A stretch of DNA of 64,000 nt from Multivorans sp965232105 (GTDB taxonomy: Bacteria > Acidobacteriota > Thermoanaerobaculia > Multivoradales > Multivoraceae). Where the stretch lies: NCBI GenBank assembly GCA_965232105.1, contig OZ246956.1, forward strand, positions 2,542,001-2,606,000, in the 5' to 3' direction. Positions 39,432-49,453 of the stretch are shown in pieces; position 1 is the stretch's first letter; each line of letters starts with the position of its first letter. A program made the translations under genes and the position numbers. Under the pieces are notes generated by a model that worked only from the letters and a program-made list of their open reading frames with translations, did no database searches and was not told the DNA's origin.

Positions 39432-40303
39432 AACGAGTACCTGAGCGAGTTCGACAGCACGACATCCGTCTCCTTGATCCCGGTTGGCGGTTCGCTGTCG
39501 TGGGCGACGTTCAAACTGATCGCCAGGGCCAGTTGACGGAAGAGCTGGATCTCGAACGAGGTCTCGGAGAGCAACCGGAAGTCCTGCAGGCGGTCGAAGC
39601 GGGGCTGGGCGTAGAGGGTCTGGACCAGGCGCAGGCGTTCGTCCTCGCTGTTGAAGCGGACGGTGAGGTAGTTGGTCGACCGGTGGTGCTCGCTGCTCGT
39701 CCCGGCGGGCAGGGCGGCCGGCAGGTCGAGGGTCTCCTGCTCGAGCATGTAGCCGATCCCTGCGAAGACCTCGGTGCGTTCGGCCTGGACGAGGGCGAAG
39801 CGGCCGCCGCCGCCGGCGAGAAAGCGGTCTTCGAGACGGATGAACTCGTTGAACTGGTACTGGCCGAAGACCTCGAAGGAGATCCTCGGGCTGTGCTGCC
39901 GGATGAACCGCAAGTGCCCCTGCGCGTTGTTGACGTAGCGGTTGTCGTTCGCGCGGCTGAAGGAGTAGTTGGAGACCAGGAAGATGACGTTGGCCGGACC
40001 TCCTGTCTCTTCGTCACCCGATTCGGTCTCGTCTGCGCCTGATTCGCTGTTGCCGGCGGTGTCAGCCTCGAGCCGTGGCCAGGCGTACTGCAGGCGGACG
40101 CCGCCGCCGAGGATCTCGCGCTCGGTGTTGCCCTGCTGAAGCGAAGCGTTGAGGTCGAAGGTGCCGCCCCATCCCGGTTCGTTGGCGCCGACGCGCATCT
40201 TCTCGGTGTTGACCTGGGCGGCGGCAGGAGCCGCGAGCGCCGCCACGAGGGCCGACGCTGCCAGAGCGCGCACGGCTGCGCCGTGACCACGGAACCGTTC
40301 CAT
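39428..40303 (-). CDS. DUF481 outer-membrane protein
   Basis: A 291-aa protein with a signal peptide (1-29, 'SALVAALAAPAAAQ') and alternating beta strands such as 'WGGTFDLNASLQQGNTE', 'NVIFLVSNYSFSRAND', 'FEVFGQYQFNEFIRLEDRFLAGGG' and 'FEIQLFRQLALAISLNVAHDSEPP'. It ends 'SNSLRYSF' with the terminal Phe common in outer-membrane barrels. This is the DUF481/YdiY pattern, whose function is unknown. An acidic insert (about 80-105) is rich in Glu/Ser. It follows the serine hydrolase by 10 bp. Confidence 0.85.
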   Translation of the reverse strand: MERFRGHGAAVRALAASALVAALAAPAAAQVNTEKMRVGANEPGWGGTFDLNASLQQGNTEREILGGGVRLQYAWPRLEADTAGNSESGADETESGDEETGGPANVIFLVSNYSFSRANDNRYVNNAQGHLRFIRQHSPRISFEVFGQYQFNEFIRLEDRFLAGGGGRFALVQAERTEVFAGIGYMLEQETLDLPAALPAGTSSEHHRSTNYLTVRFNSEDERLRLVQTLYAQPRFDRLQDFRLLSETSFEIQLFRQLALAISLNVAHDSEPPTGIKETDVVLSNSLRYSF

Positions 40304-40313
40304 CCGCGCGAAA

Positions 40314-42797
40314 CTACTGCGGAAACGCTGACGTGTCGCCCAAACCGCAGAACGGGCGGCTCGGGTTGGAGTAGGTCTTCGAGACGCCGGCTACGGTGTC
40401 GGTAGCGGTCACCTGGTAGTCGACGTCGGTCAGTCCGGCGGCGAAGACCCAGAAGGCGTTGTTGTGTGACCTGCCGTCAAGGGCCTTGACCGCGAGCTCG
40501 ATGTTCCCGGGCGAGAAGAACCACATGTAGCCGGTGGCGTCGGCGCCCGGCAGCGGGGTGGCGACGCCGGATTCGCCGTCGGCCTTGGTCCATTCCGCCG
40601 TGACTTCGAAGCGGCCGTCGAGCAGGCAGAGCGCCCCTGCAGGGCAATCGCCGTCCGTCTCGACGGCGGAAGGGGTCGTGACGATGCGGTTCGACATCGT
40701 GGCCGCACCGACAAGCTCGGCGAACGCCTTGGAGTCGCCGCGCCCGCAGATCTCGCCCGGCGGATTGCGGTAGACGACGATCCGGTCGTGCAGCGTGTCG
40801 GTGACGGTAAGCCAGTACTCGACATCGGAGAGGGCGCCGTAGTAGACCCAGTGGTGGTCGTTGATGCCCCGGCCGTCGAGGAGCTTGAACACGAGCTCCA
40901 CGTTCTCGGGCGAGAAGAAGGTCGCGATGCCGGTCTCGTCGCTCAGCCGTTCGAGGGTGCCCGTGCCGCGTTCGCCGCTGTGCGACTGCCACTCGACTTC
41001 GACGCGAAAGCGGCCGCCGGACAGGCAGAGCGCGCCGTCGTTGTCCGTGCAGCCCGGGCCGGCAGTCATGTCCTGAATCACGCCGACGGCGCGAGGCTCC
41101 GGAAGTTCGGCTCCGCCGGAGACGTCGCTCAGGACGAGGTCGAACAGCTCGCTACGTTCGATCTCGTCGTCCGCCGTCAGCGGGACGTGGACCAGACGCG
41201 TGCCTGACTCCCCGTCCTTCCACACGAGCCGGCCAAAGGTGGCGCTGAAGTCGGTAGCGGGCGTGGCGGAGCGGGGCATCGTTCCATAGCGGACCGAGAC
41301 CTCACCCCGCGTGCCTCCGCGTCGTTCGATCGAGATCGTTGCCTCGTCGCCCTCGTGACCCGGGAACGCCGGGCCCGTGAACTCGATCGAGCCGGCCGGG
41401 TTGACGGCCCTTCCGCGGGGACCGATCTCGAGCCGCAGCCGATTCGGCGCCTCGATGCCGCCGCTCATCGACTCGAACTCGAAGCGGAAGTCGCTGTCGG
41501 TGTCGCCGCCTGCGTTCGGGAGCAGTGGAATCCGCACCCTGCGCTTCGAGGCGTCGCCGTGCTCCCAGCGCAGCTCCCCTTCGGTGGGGCGGAACTCCCG
41601 GCCGGCGCGGGCGCTGCCGTTGCGTGTCCCGTAGGCCAGGGTCACGGCGCCATCGCTGCCGCCCACACGGTTGACTTCGATCGCGATGCTGTCTTCGTCG
41701 CCGCCTCCGGCCGCCGCGGTTGCCACGAGCCGTCCCCGCCTCTCGGGCCTCATCGCTTCGCGAGCGAGATCCTGGAGTTGCTCGAAGTAGTAACGGTAGG
41801 TCTCCTGCGGCCGCGGCGACTGCTCTGAAAGGGTGATCATCGTCATCACGATGTCCGCCTCGGGATCGACGCCGATGTACTGCCCGTTGTAGCCGTGGGC
41901 AAGGTAGCGCCCCTGGGGCCGGATCCACCACTGGTAGCCGTAGTTCGGGGCGTCGGCGACGCCGGCGGTCTGACCGCGGGTGGACTCGGCGATCCACTCC
42001 CGCGATACCAGGCGCCGGCCTTCCCACAGCCCCTCCTGCAGGGTGAGTTGGCCGATCTTCGCCATGTCGCGTGGTCGGATCCGGAGTCCGGTACCTCCCC
42101 AATGACGGCCGCTGAGATCGGGATCCCAGGTGGCCGTCGTGATGCCGAGCGGCCCGAACAGGTGCTTCTGGACGAAGGCCAGGTGACTCATGTCGCTGGC
42201 GCGGTTGTTGACCTCCGCGATCACATGGGACAGGCCGCTCGAGTACAGGAACTCGGAACCGGGTTGGGCCACGACGTCCCGGGTCAGCACGTAGTCGACA
42301 CTGTCGGCGTTGTTCCAGAACGCACTGGCCGTTTCGTTCCAGGCGAGGCCCGCGGTCATGGTCAGAGCGTGGCGCAGGGTGATCCTGTTCTTGGGCGCCG
42401 CCTTCAGTTGGTCGGTGTAGTGCGGCAGCAGGTCGACGAGCCGCGCGTCGACCGAGGGGAGCATGCCGCGGTCCATCGCGACGCCGACTGCCAGCGAGGT
42501 CACGCTCTTGCTGACCGAGTGAACGTTCTTCAGGTCCGTGGCGGTGAAGTCGCCGAAGTAGGCCTCCGCCACGAGGGTGCCGTGGCGAACGATGACGACC
42601 GCGCGCACGGTGCTGAAATCGGACTGTGAACGAACGCGGTCGAAGATTTCCCGGACCGCCTGGTTGTCCAGGCCCTGGTCCGCCGGCGCGGAGCGGAACC
42701 AGCCGTCGCCGATGTCCGGAGGCGGCTGCGCCCGGCCCGGCGCCGGGCCGACACCGAGGAGCGTCGAGATCGCGGCTGCGAGGATGAGGTGCTTCAT
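40314..42797 (-). CDS. Modular exported serine hydrolase with Calx-beta and repeat modules
   Basis: An 827-aa secreted protein. It has a signal peptide 1-23 and a class C beta-lactamase/PBP-like hydrolase domain (about 30-370) with 'SVSK' (Ser94-Lys97), 'FLYSSGLSHV' and 'YLAHGYNGQY'. Two Calx-beta-like segments follow (about 380-590, 'VTLAYGTRNGSARAGREF' and 'VSVRYGTMPRSATPATDF'). Two C-terminal modules of about 110 residues have the pattern 'CL..GRF.V..EW' then 'FFSP.N.EL..K.LDGR'. The hydrolase may act on esters or peptides. ATG at 42797 begins the signal peptide. Confidence 0.88.
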   Translation of the reverse strand: MKHLILAAAISTLLGVGPAPGRAQPPPDIGDGWFRSAPADQGLDNQAVREIFDRVRSQSDFSTVRAVVIVRHGTLVAEAYFGDFTATDLKNVHSVSKSVTSLAVGVAMDRGMLPSVDARLVDLLPHYTDQLKAAPKNRITLRHALTMTAGLAWNETASAFWNNADSVDYVLTRDVVAQPGSEFLYSSGLSHVIAEVNNRASDMSHLAFVQKHLFGPLGITTATWDPDLSGRHWGGTGLRIRPRDMAKIGQLTLQEGLWEGRRLVSREWIAESTRGQTAGVADAPNYGYQWWIRPQGRYLAHGYNGQYIGVDPEADIVMTMITLSEQSPRPQETYRYYFEQLQDLAREAMRPERRGRLVATAAAGGGDEDSIAIEVNRVGGSDGAVTLAYGTRNGSARAGREFRPTEGELRWEHGDASKRRVRIPLLPNAGGDTDSDFRFEFESMSGGIEAPNRLRLEIGPRGRAVNPAGSIEFTGPAFPGHEGDEATISIERRGGTRGEVSVRYGTMPRSATPATDFSATFGRLVWKDGESGTRLVHVPLTADDEIERSELFDLVLSDVSGGAELPEPRAVGVIQDMTAGPGCTDNDGALCLSGGRFRVEVEWQSHSGERGTGTLERLSDETGIATFFSPENVELVFKLLDGRGINDHHWVYYGALSDVEYWLTVTDTLHDRIVVYRNPPGEICGRGDSKAFAELVGAATMSNRIVTTPSAVETDGDCPAGALCLLDGRFEVTAEWTKADGESGVATPLPGADATGYMWFFSPGNIELAVKALDGRSHNNAFWVFAAGLTDVDYQVTATDTVAGVSKTYSNPSRPFCGLGDTSAFPQ

Positions 42798-42980
42798 CGT
42801 CGAGATCTGGGGGAGGGCCGCTTGGGGTTCACGGTCTCGGGACGGAGCCTTCACTCTGACACAGACGGGCCGATGCGAGACAGCGCGGCTCGCTGACCGT
42901 TATCCTTGTTCGACACGAAGCTGGTGTCTCACCAGCAGCCCATGGCCGGCGCGGCTTGCCGCGGCAGGAGGGAGTACAAG

Positions 42981-44675
42981 ATGTCTCGTCCACCGTTCAA
43001 CTTCAGCCGTACCGGTTTCTCCGGCGGGACGACCGGTTCGCCGTGCTCGGCGAGCCGCGTCGCCCTGTTGCTCGCGGTCACGATTCTCTGCCTGGCTTCG
43101 GCCGGGTGCGTCGTCTCGGGCGAGTCGGAGGCGGCCGCCGAACCTGCGGCGGGTTCCGACTTCCAGGCCTCGGTCGATGTCGGCTCGATCGACTTTTCGA
43201 CCTCGGCCGGCGACGAAGCGCAGAAGCACTTCATCCGCGGCGTCGCGATCCTCCACAGCTTCGGCTACGAGCAGGCGCGCGAGCAGTTCCAGGCCGCCCA
43301 GGAGTTGGAGCCGGACTTCGCGCTTGCTTACTGGGGTGAGACGCTGACCTACAACCATCCGCTGCTGCCGGAACGGGACCTGGAATCGCCGCGCGAGGCG
43401 CTGGCTCGGTTGGGTGAGACTCGGGAGGAGCGGGCGGCCAAGGCCGGGACCGAGCGCGAACGCGGTTTCCTGAACGCGGTCGAGGAGCTGTTCGGAGAGG
43501 GCAAACTCGCCGAGCGGCGGATCGCCTACATGGAGGCGATGCGCACCCTGTACGAGAGCCATCCTGACGATGACGAGGTTGCGGCCTTCTACGCGCTGTC
43601 GCTGCTTCAGGCGGTCGGGCCCCTGGGCGACGACTCATTCCGGCTGAACGTCCTGGCCGGATCGATTGCGCTCGGCGTCTTCGAGCGCAACCCGGATCAC
43701 CCCGGCGCGGCCCACTACATCATCCACTCCTTCGACGATCCGGTGCATGCGCCGCTGGCGCTGCCGGCGGCCTATCGGTTCGCCGACATCGCGGCCGCGG
43801 TCTCCCACGCGCGGCACATGCCGTCCCACATCTTCATTCAGCGCGGCATGTGGGACCGGGTCTCGAAGTCGAACGACTCGGCGTACGAGGCGGCGGTGGC
43901 GCTGTGGGATCCCGGCGAACGGGTGGGCGACATGGTCCACGCGCTGGATTGGGGGCAGTACGGCGACCTGCAGCGCGGCGACTACGCCAAGGCCCGCGAG
44001 TGGATCGCCGAGCTCGACGACCTGGTCGAGCGCACCGGCGACGAGGGTCGCGGGAAGAGCACGGCGCCCCTGGTGCGCGCCCGCTACATCGTCGAGACAG
44101 AGCAATGGGAGACGCGCGAGATCACGGACGACACGGGGACCGCGGAGCTTCTCGCGACCGGGATCTCGGCCGTGCGTACCGGCGACCTCGACCTTGCCCG
44201 CCAGGCAGCGGAGCGGCTCAAGAAGGCGGGCGAACGTGAGAGCGGCGACAGCTCGACCTTCCAGCGGGGAAGCAAGCCCGCCCGGCTCATGCACCACGAG
44301 GTCGCCGGCCTGATCCGGCTCGCCGAGGGCGACGCCGACGGCGCGGTCAGGATGTTCGACGACGGCTTGGCCATCGCGGCGACGATGGGTCCGCCGCGCG
44401 GAGCGGCCTCGCCGATCAAGCCGATTCGGGAGTTGTACGGCGAAGTGCTGTTGCAGCTCGAGCGTCCCGCGGACGCGATCGCGCAGTTCGAGGACCAGTT
44501 GCTCTACACGCCGAATCGTCCCCGCACCCTGCTCGGGCTGGCTCGCGCCCAGGCGGCCGCCGGCGACGCGGCGGCTGCCGCGGATGCCTACGGCAAGCTG
44601 CTCGAGGCGTGGGATGGCGCCGATGAGCCCACGGAGCTTGCGGAGGCCCGGGAGTACCTGGCAGCGTCGGCCTGA
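42981..44675 (+). CDS. TPR-repeat lipoprotein
   Basis: A 564-aa lipoprotein with lipobox 'LCLASAGC'. Helical repeats begin with 'AQKHFIRGVAILHSFGYEQAREQFQAAQELEPDF', written in part as 'GYEQAREQFQAAQELEPDF'. A central conserved block contains 'AAHYIIHSFDDPVHA' and 'HARHMPSHIFIQRGMWDR'. TPR units at the end include 'ADAIAQFEDQLLYTPNRPR'. It likely scaffolds proteins at the envelope. ATG at 42981 is preceded by aggaggg. It heads a run of six same-strand genes with gaps of 74 bp or less. Confidence 0.85.
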   Translation: MSRPPFNFSRTGFSGGTTGSPCSASRVALLLAVTILCLASAGCVVSGESEAAAEPAAGSDFQASVDVGSIDFSTSAGDEAQKHFIRGVAILHSFGYEQAREQFQAAQELEPDFALAYWGETLTYNHPLLPERDLESPREALARLGETREERAAKAGTERERGFLNAVEELFGEGKLAERRIAYMEAMRTLYESHPDDDEVAAFYALSLLQAVGPLGDDSFRLNVLAGSIALGVFERNPDHPGAAHYIIHSFDDPVHAPLALPAAYRFADIAAAVSHARHMPSHIFIQRGMWDRVSKSNDSAYEAAVALWDPGERVGDMVHALDWGQYGDLQRGDYAKAREWIAELDDLVERTGDEGRGKSTAPLVRARYIVETEQWETREITDDTGTAELLATGISAVRTGDLDLARQAAERLKKAGERESGDSSTFQRGSKPARLMHHEVAGLIRLAEGDADGAVRMFDDGLAIAATMGPPRGAASPIKPIRELYGEVLLQLERPADAIAQFEDQLLYTPNRPRTLLGLARAQAAAGDAAAAADAYGKLLEAWDGADEPTELAEAREYLAASA

Positions 44676-44685
44676 GGCCGGTCGC

Positions 44686-45087
44686 GTGACGTTCGAGACC
44701 GAGTTCGAGACGCGGCACTCCGACTGCTTCGCCGCGACCGGCTACGTCCACGCGGGTGTCCTGCTCGCTCTGACCGAAATGGCCTATGCACGGTTCGAGT
44801 CGCACTGCGGTATCGACGCCGGGCACAAGCCCGAGCACGTCTACGCGGTGCAACGCTCGACCGCGGCGACCTACTTCTCGCCCCTGCGGTGGCGGGAGGG
44901 GGCGCGGATCCGGGTGCGCACGACGGAGGCGAACGATCGCGGTTTCGACCAGGACTTCGAGATCCTCTCGGCGGCGGACGGCAGGGAGATCGCCCGCTTC
45001 ACGCATCGTTGGGTGCTGCTGGACACGAGGGCCGGACGGCCCGTGCCGATTACCGACGAGGTGCAGCGGCTACTGTTGCAGGTCTGA
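44686..45087 (+). CDS. Acyl-CoA thioesterase (4HBT/hot-dog)
   Basis: A 133-aa hot-dog protein: 'FETRHSDCFAATGYVHAGVLLALTEMAYARFE' contains the catalytic-region pattern (written in part 'ATGYVHAGVLLALTEMAY'), followed by 'VYAVQRSTAATYFSPLRWREGARIRVRT'. These enzymes hydrolyse acyl-CoA thioesters. The GTG at 44686, 10 bp after the TPR gene stop, gives the normal N-terminus. The canonical Asp of the 4HBT motif appears as Asp in 'RHSDCF'. Confidence 0.85.
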   Translation: MTFETEFETRHSDCFAATGYVHAGVLLALTEMAYARFESHCGIDAGHKPEHVYAVQRSTAATYFSPLRWREGARIRVRTTEANDRGFDQDFEILSAADGREIARFTHRWVLLDTRAGRPVPITDEVQRLLLQV

Positions 45088-45111
45088 TTCCGTGAACGGA
45101 GGGGAGTTTCC

Positions 45112-46761
45112 ATGCAACGAAGGCCGCCGTATGTTCTCGTTTTGATGATCGCTGTCGCCGCTGCCGCCTGTGGTGGTTCGGGTGAGCCCGGCGCCGACGG
45201 CCCGGGCCTCATTGTCGAGACGGCGTCCGGCCGCGTGGAGGGCGCCGCGGTCGACGATGGGCGTGGTCCCGCGGGCGACGTGCTTGTGTTCCGCGGTATC
45301 CCGTACGCGGCGCCGCCGGTGGGCGACCTGCGCTGGCGTCCGCCGCAGCCGCCGTCGCCCTGGGAAGGTGTGCGTGGCGCCCATCAGTCCGGCGCTCCAT
45401 GCTGGCAGCGGATCTCGCCCGACACGTCGATCTACAGCCGGGGCGAAATCGAGCGCAGTGAGGACTGCCTTTACCTCGACCTCTGGACGGCGGCGGATGC
45501 CGCTACCGAGGGCCCGCGCCCGGTCATGGTCTGGTTCCACGGCGGCAGCCACGAGGTGGGCCACGGTTCGTCGCTCATGTTCGACGGCGCGGCGCTGACC
45601 CGCAAGGGCGTCGTGCTCGTGTCGATCAACTACCGGCTCGGCTCCTTCGGGTTCCTGGCGCACGCCGGCCTGAGCGCAGAGTCGGAGCACGGATCGTCGG
45701 GCAACTACGGCCTGCTGGACAAGATCGCGGCGCTCGAGTGGGTGCAGATGAATGCCGAGGCGTTCGGCGGCGATCCGGACCGGGTCCTGATTTTCGGCCA
45801 GTCGGCCGGTTCGATGAGCGTCTGCAGTCTGATCGCGTCGCCGCTTGCGGCCGGCTTGTTTCACCGCGCGGTCGGTCAGTCGGCCGGTTGCTTCACGCCG
45901 CTCGAGACCCTGGAGCAGGCGGAAGAGCGGGGCGGCTTGCTGGCCGCCGAACTCGGCGTTGGGAAGGATCCCGGGGAGGACACGGTCGCGGAGCTCCGAG
46001 CGGCTTCCGCCGAGGACGTGCTGGCGGCCGCCGGCAGTTCCGGCTGGTCCGCCGGCTCGAAGACGATCGTCGACGGTTGGTACCTGCCCGACCAGCCGGC
46101 GGCGATCTACGCCCGCGGCGAGCACAACCGCGTGGCGATGATGGTCGGTTTCATGGGCGACGAGTCGAGCGCCCTGTTCGCGCCCGGACCGGCGCTCGGA
46201 CGGGCGGAACTCGAGCAGCAGTTGGAGGAGAACTACGGCGAGGCGGCGGAAGGGCTGCTCGCGGCCTATGCCGCCGAGGCGGAGCAGGCGCCCGGCGCCG
46301 TGCCGACCCTGATCACATCCGACACGATCTTCGGCTGGGGGAGTCGTACATGGGTCCGCCACGCGTCGGCAGCCGGCGGTGACGCGTATCTCTACTTCAT
46401 CAGTCACGCGCCGCCGGTGTTTCGGCTCTACCTTCCTGATCGTCCGGACCTGGGCGGAGAGGGCGGTCCCCGCCGGTTCGGCGCTTACCACTCCGGCGAT
46501 CTCGCCTACGTGTTCGGCAACACCGACCTGGTCGGGATCAACTGGGAGGACTGGGACCATGAGATCGCCGACCTGTTGTCGAGCTACTGGACGAACTTCG
46601 CCAGGACCGGGGATCCGAACGGCGAGGGATTGCCCGAGTGGCCACGCTACGACGCGGACAGCGACCTGGCGCTCGTCGTCGGCGACGAGGTCGGGGTCCA
46701 GGCGGGGCTGTGGAAGGAGAAGCTGGACGCCCTGGACAGTGCCTTGGGTGGCGGCGACTAG
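45112..46761 (+). CDS. Type B carboxylesterase lipoprotein
   Basis: A 549-aa alpha/beta hydrolase of the carboxylesterase/cholinesterase family. Lipobox 'AAAACGGS' (Cys20), 'FRGIPYAAPPVGDLRW', 'EDCLYLDLW', oxyanion region 'VWFHGGSHEVG' and nucleophile elbow 'FGQSAGSMS' (Ser231). The C-terminal 'GAYHSGDLAYVFGN' carries the catalytic His. It hydrolyses carboxylic esters, probably in the periplasm. It lies 24 bp after the thioesterase and 4 bp before the acyl-CoA dehydrogenase. Confidence 0.92.
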   Translation: MQRRPPYVLVLMIAVAAAACGGSGEPGADGPGLIVETASGRVEGAAVDDGRGPAGDVLVFRGIPYAAPPVGDLRWRPPQPPSPWEGVRGAHQSGAPCWQRISPDTSIYSRGEIERSEDCLYLDLWTAADAATEGPRPVMVWFHGGSHEVGHGSSLMFDGAALTRKGVVLVSINYRLGSFGFLAHAGLSAESEHGSSGNYGLLDKIAALEWVQMNAEAFGGDPDRVLIFGQSAGSMSVCSLIASPLAAGLFHRAVGQSAGCFTPLETLEQAEERGGLLAAELGVGKDPGEDTVAELRAASAEDVLAAAGSSGWSAGSKTIVDGWYLPDQPAAIYARGEHNRVAMMVGFMGDESSALFAPGPALGRAELEQQLEENYGEAAEGLLAAYAAEAEQAPGAVPTLITSDTIFGWGSRTWVRHASAAGGDAYLYFISHAPPVFRLYLPDRPDLGGEGGPRRFGAYHSGDLAYVFGNTDLVGINWEDWDHEIADLLSSYWTNFARTGDPNGEGLPEWPRYDADSDLALVVGDEVGVQAGLWKEKLDALDSALGGGD

Positions 46762-46765
46762 CTCA

Positions 46766-47980
46766 GTGACCGCGATCGCCGAGCCGCTGCCGCCGGAGAT
46801 CGAGGACTTCCGGCGGCAGGTGCTGGATTTCGCCGAGCGCGAGGTGCTGCCGCGTCACGACCGACACGCCGAGCTTCTGGACGACCCCCGCGCGCGCTAC
46901 GACGCGGACGGTCGGTTACAGCCCGAGGTCGTGGAACTGATCCGGGAGGTTCGGACTGCGTCGTCCCGCGAAGGCCCGTTCATCGCCTGCGTGCCGGAGG
47001 ATCTGGGCGGGGGCGGGCACGGCCACCTCGCGTACTACGCCGGATGGCAGGCGCTCTTTCACCGCCTGGGACCGCGTCCGTGGCTCTTGCTGCACGTCAT
47101 GGCGCATTGGGCGTTCGGTCCCAGCCGGCTTCTGTCACAACTCACGGACGAGGCGCGGGAGCGCTTCCTGCCGGGGCTGATGGACGGCTCGAAGATCATG
47201 TGCTTCGGGTTGTCCGAGCCGGGCGCCGGTTCCGACCTCTCGGCGCTCGCGACGAGAGCGGAGCGGGACGGCGACGGCTGGCGGATCAGCGGCCGCAAGA
47301 TCTGGACGACACACGGGCCGATCGCCGACTACTGTGTGGTCTTTGCGCGAACCGGCGAACAGGGGATCACAGCGTTCATCGTTCCGACCGGGGCGGACGG
47401 CTTCCGGCGGATGCGCGTCGTTGAGCTTTTCGGCGACATCGGCGGCGACGAAGCGGAGATCGCGCTGGAGGGCCTGTACGTCGAGCCATGGCAGGTGATC
47501 GGCGAGGTCGACCGGGGTCTGGCCGCGGCGCTGTACGGCGTTTCCCTCGGCCGCGTCTACAACTCGGCGCGGGCGGTGGGCACCGGTCGCTGGGCGGTCG
47601 AGACGGCGCTCGACTACGCGCAGAAGCGCGAGGCGTTCGGAGCTCCGATCGCCGAGTACCAGGGCGTGACCTTCCCCCTGGCCGAGTCGGCGACGGAACT
47701 TCACGCCGCCCACCTGATGGGGCGCAACGCCGCCCGGCTTCTCGATCACGGCGAGCGCGCGATCAAGGAATTGAGCATGACCAAGGCCTACTCGGTGCAG
47801 GCCGGGCTACGGGCGGTCGACCGGGCGATGCAGACTCACGGCGCCCTGGGCTTTACGAACGAACTCGGCCTGACCGAGGCATGGAAGGCGCTCCGGGTCG
47901 TCAACGTGGCCGACGGCTCGAACGAGATCATGAACCGGATGATCGCTCGCCAGCTTCTCCGTGGCGACACGGACCTCTGA
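46766..47980 (+). CDS. Acyl-CoA dehydrogenase
   Basis: A 404-aa FAD flavoenzyme. 'MCFGLSEPGAGSDLSALATRAERDGDGWRISGRKIWTTHG' is the FAD/substrate region (in part 'LSEPGAGSDLSALATRA'), followed by 'ALDYAQKREAFGAPIAEYQGV' and C-terminal 'QTHGALGFTNELGL'. It introduces a double bond in acyl-CoA chains. Start GTG at 46766, 4 bp after the esterase stop. Co-location with a thioesterase, aminotransferase and SDR suggests degradation of a branched or amino-substituted acid, though the substrate is unknown. Confidence 0.92.
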   Translation: MTAIAEPLPPEIEDFRRQVLDFAEREVLPRHDRHAELLDDPRARYDADGRLQPEVVELIREVRTASSREGPFIACVPEDLGGGGHGHLAYYAGWQALFHRLGPRPWLLLHVMAHWAFGPSRLLSQLTDEARERFLPGLMDGSKIMCFGLSEPGAGSDLSALATRAERDGDGWRISGRKIWTTHGPIADYCVVFARTGEQGITAFIVPTGADGFRRMRVVELFGDIGGDEAEIALEGLYVEPWQVIGEVDRGLAAALYGVSLGRVYNSARAVGTGRWAVETALDYAQKREAFGAPIAEYQGVTFPLAESATELHAAHLMGRNAARLLDHGERAIKELSMTKAYSVQAGLRAVDRAMQTHGALGFTNELGLTEAWKALRVVNVADGSNEIMNRMIARQLLRGDTDL

Positions 47981-48049
47981 ATTCACCGCCGGATGCGGCA
48001 TAGACTGCTGCCGCTTCGTACGTTGAACCTGATCCCATTCGGAGTCTCG

Positions 48050-49453
48050 ATGAGCCTACCCGCCGAGGCGACTGTTCTCGCCCCTTCGACGTCAGATCGT
48101 GACCACCTGTCCGTCCTTCATCCGACGACGGACCTTCCAGCCCTCCGCCGGAGCGGGCCGCTCGTCATCGAACGCGGCCGGGGCATCCGGGTCTGGGACG
48201 AACACGGCAAGGAGTACATCGAGGGGCTGGCAGGCCTGTGGTGCACCGCCCTGGGCTACGGTGTGGAGGAACTCGCGGAAGTCGCCGCCGAACAGATTCG
48301 GAAGCTCTCCTTCTCCCACCTCTTTGCGGGCCGCAGCCACGAGCCGGCGGTTGCGTTGGCCGAGAAACTGCGCGAGATCGGGCCGATTCCGAACGCGAAG
48401 GCCTTCTTCGGTACCTCCGGCTCGGACGCGAACGACACCCAGGTCAAGCTCGTCTGGTACTACAACAACGCACTCGGACGGCCGGAGAAGAAGAAGATCA
48501 TCAGCCGCCGCCGCGGTTACCACGGCGTTTCGCTGGCGGCCGGCAGCATGACCGGGCTGCCCCCGTTCCACAAGAGCTTCGACCTGCCGCTGCCGCAGTT
48601 CCGCCACGTGACCTGTCCGCACCACTACCGGGAAGCCAAGCCGGGCGAGACGGAAGCGGAGTTCACGGCGCGGCTGGCGGCCGAACTCGACGATCTGATC
48701 CGCGCCGAGGGCCCCGAAACGGTGGCGGCATTCATCGCCGAACCGGTGCTGGGCGCCGGAGGCGTCGTCGTGCCCCCCGAGGGCTACTACCCGGCGATTC
48801 AGAAGGTCCTGGACGAGCACGACGTGCTGCTGATCGACGACGAGGTGATCTGCGGATTCGGGCGGCTCGGCACGCCCTTCGGCGCCGAGGCGATGGACAT
48901 GAAACCGGATACCGCCTCGGTCGCGAAGGCCCTGTCATCCGCCTACCTGCCGATCAGCGCGGTGCTGGTGCCGGACGAGATGGTCGACGTCTTCGTCGAG
49001 GCGGGCGAGCGTTGGGGCGTGTTCGGTCACGGCTTCACCTACACGGGGCATCCGGTCTGCGCCGCGGTAGCGCTCAAGGCGCTGGAACTGATGGAGGAAC
49101 GGGACCTCTTCGCCCACGCCGCCCGGGTAGGGAGCTACTTCCAGGCCGGGCTGCGGCGCTTTGCGGACCATCCGCTGGTGGGGGAAGTGCGGGGCAAGGG
49201 GCTGCTCGGCGCCTGCGAGCTCGTGGCGGACAAGCAGACCCGTGGAGCTTTCCCGACTCAGCGCGGAGTAGGCGCGTACTGCATGGAGCGCTGCCTGGAC
49301 CAGGCTTTGATCCTGCGGGCGCTCGGCGACACCATGGCGTTCTGCCCGCCCCTGATCGTCACCGAGTCGGACATCGACGAGATCCTGGAGCGCTTCGGCC
49401 GCGGCCTGGACGAGACCCTGGCCTGGGTCGAGGCCGGCGGAGGAGCGTCCTGA
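48050..49453 (+). CDS. Class III omega-aminotransferase
   Basis: A 467-aa PLP enzyme. 'ERGRGIRVWDEHGKEYIEGLAGLWC', 'FFGTSGSDANDTQVKLVWYY', 'RRGYHGVSLAAGSMTGL', 'LLIDDEVICGFGRLG' and the PLP lysine in 'SVAKALSSAYLPISA' follow family order. It moves an amino group from an omega-amino acid, amine or polyamine to pyruvate. ATG at 48050, six bases after ggag, is preferred over a frame start at 47993. Its TGA stop overlaps the ATG of the SDR gene (TGATG). Confidence 0.92.
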   Translation: MSLPAEATVLAPSTSDRDHLSVLHPTTDLPALRRSGPLVIERGRGIRVWDEHGKEYIEGLAGLWCTALGYGVEELAEVAAEQIRKLSFSHLFAGRSHEPAVALAEKLREIGPIPNAKAFFGTSGSDANDTQVKLVWYYNNALGRPEKKKIISRRRGYHGVSLAAGSMTGLPPFHKSFDLPLPQFRHVTCPHHYREAKPGETEAEFTARLAAELDDLIRAEGPETVAAFIAEPVLGAGGVVVPPEGYYPAIQKVLDEHDVLLIDDEVICGFGRLGTPFGAEAMDMKPDTASVAKALSSAYLPISAVLVPDEMVDVFVEAGERWGVFGHGFTYTGHPVCAAVALKALELMEERDLFAHAARVGSYFQAGLRRFADHPLVGEVRGKGLLGACELVADKQTRGAFPTQRGVGAYCMERCLDQALILRALGDTMAFCPPLIVTESDIDEILERFGRGLDETLAWVEAGGGAS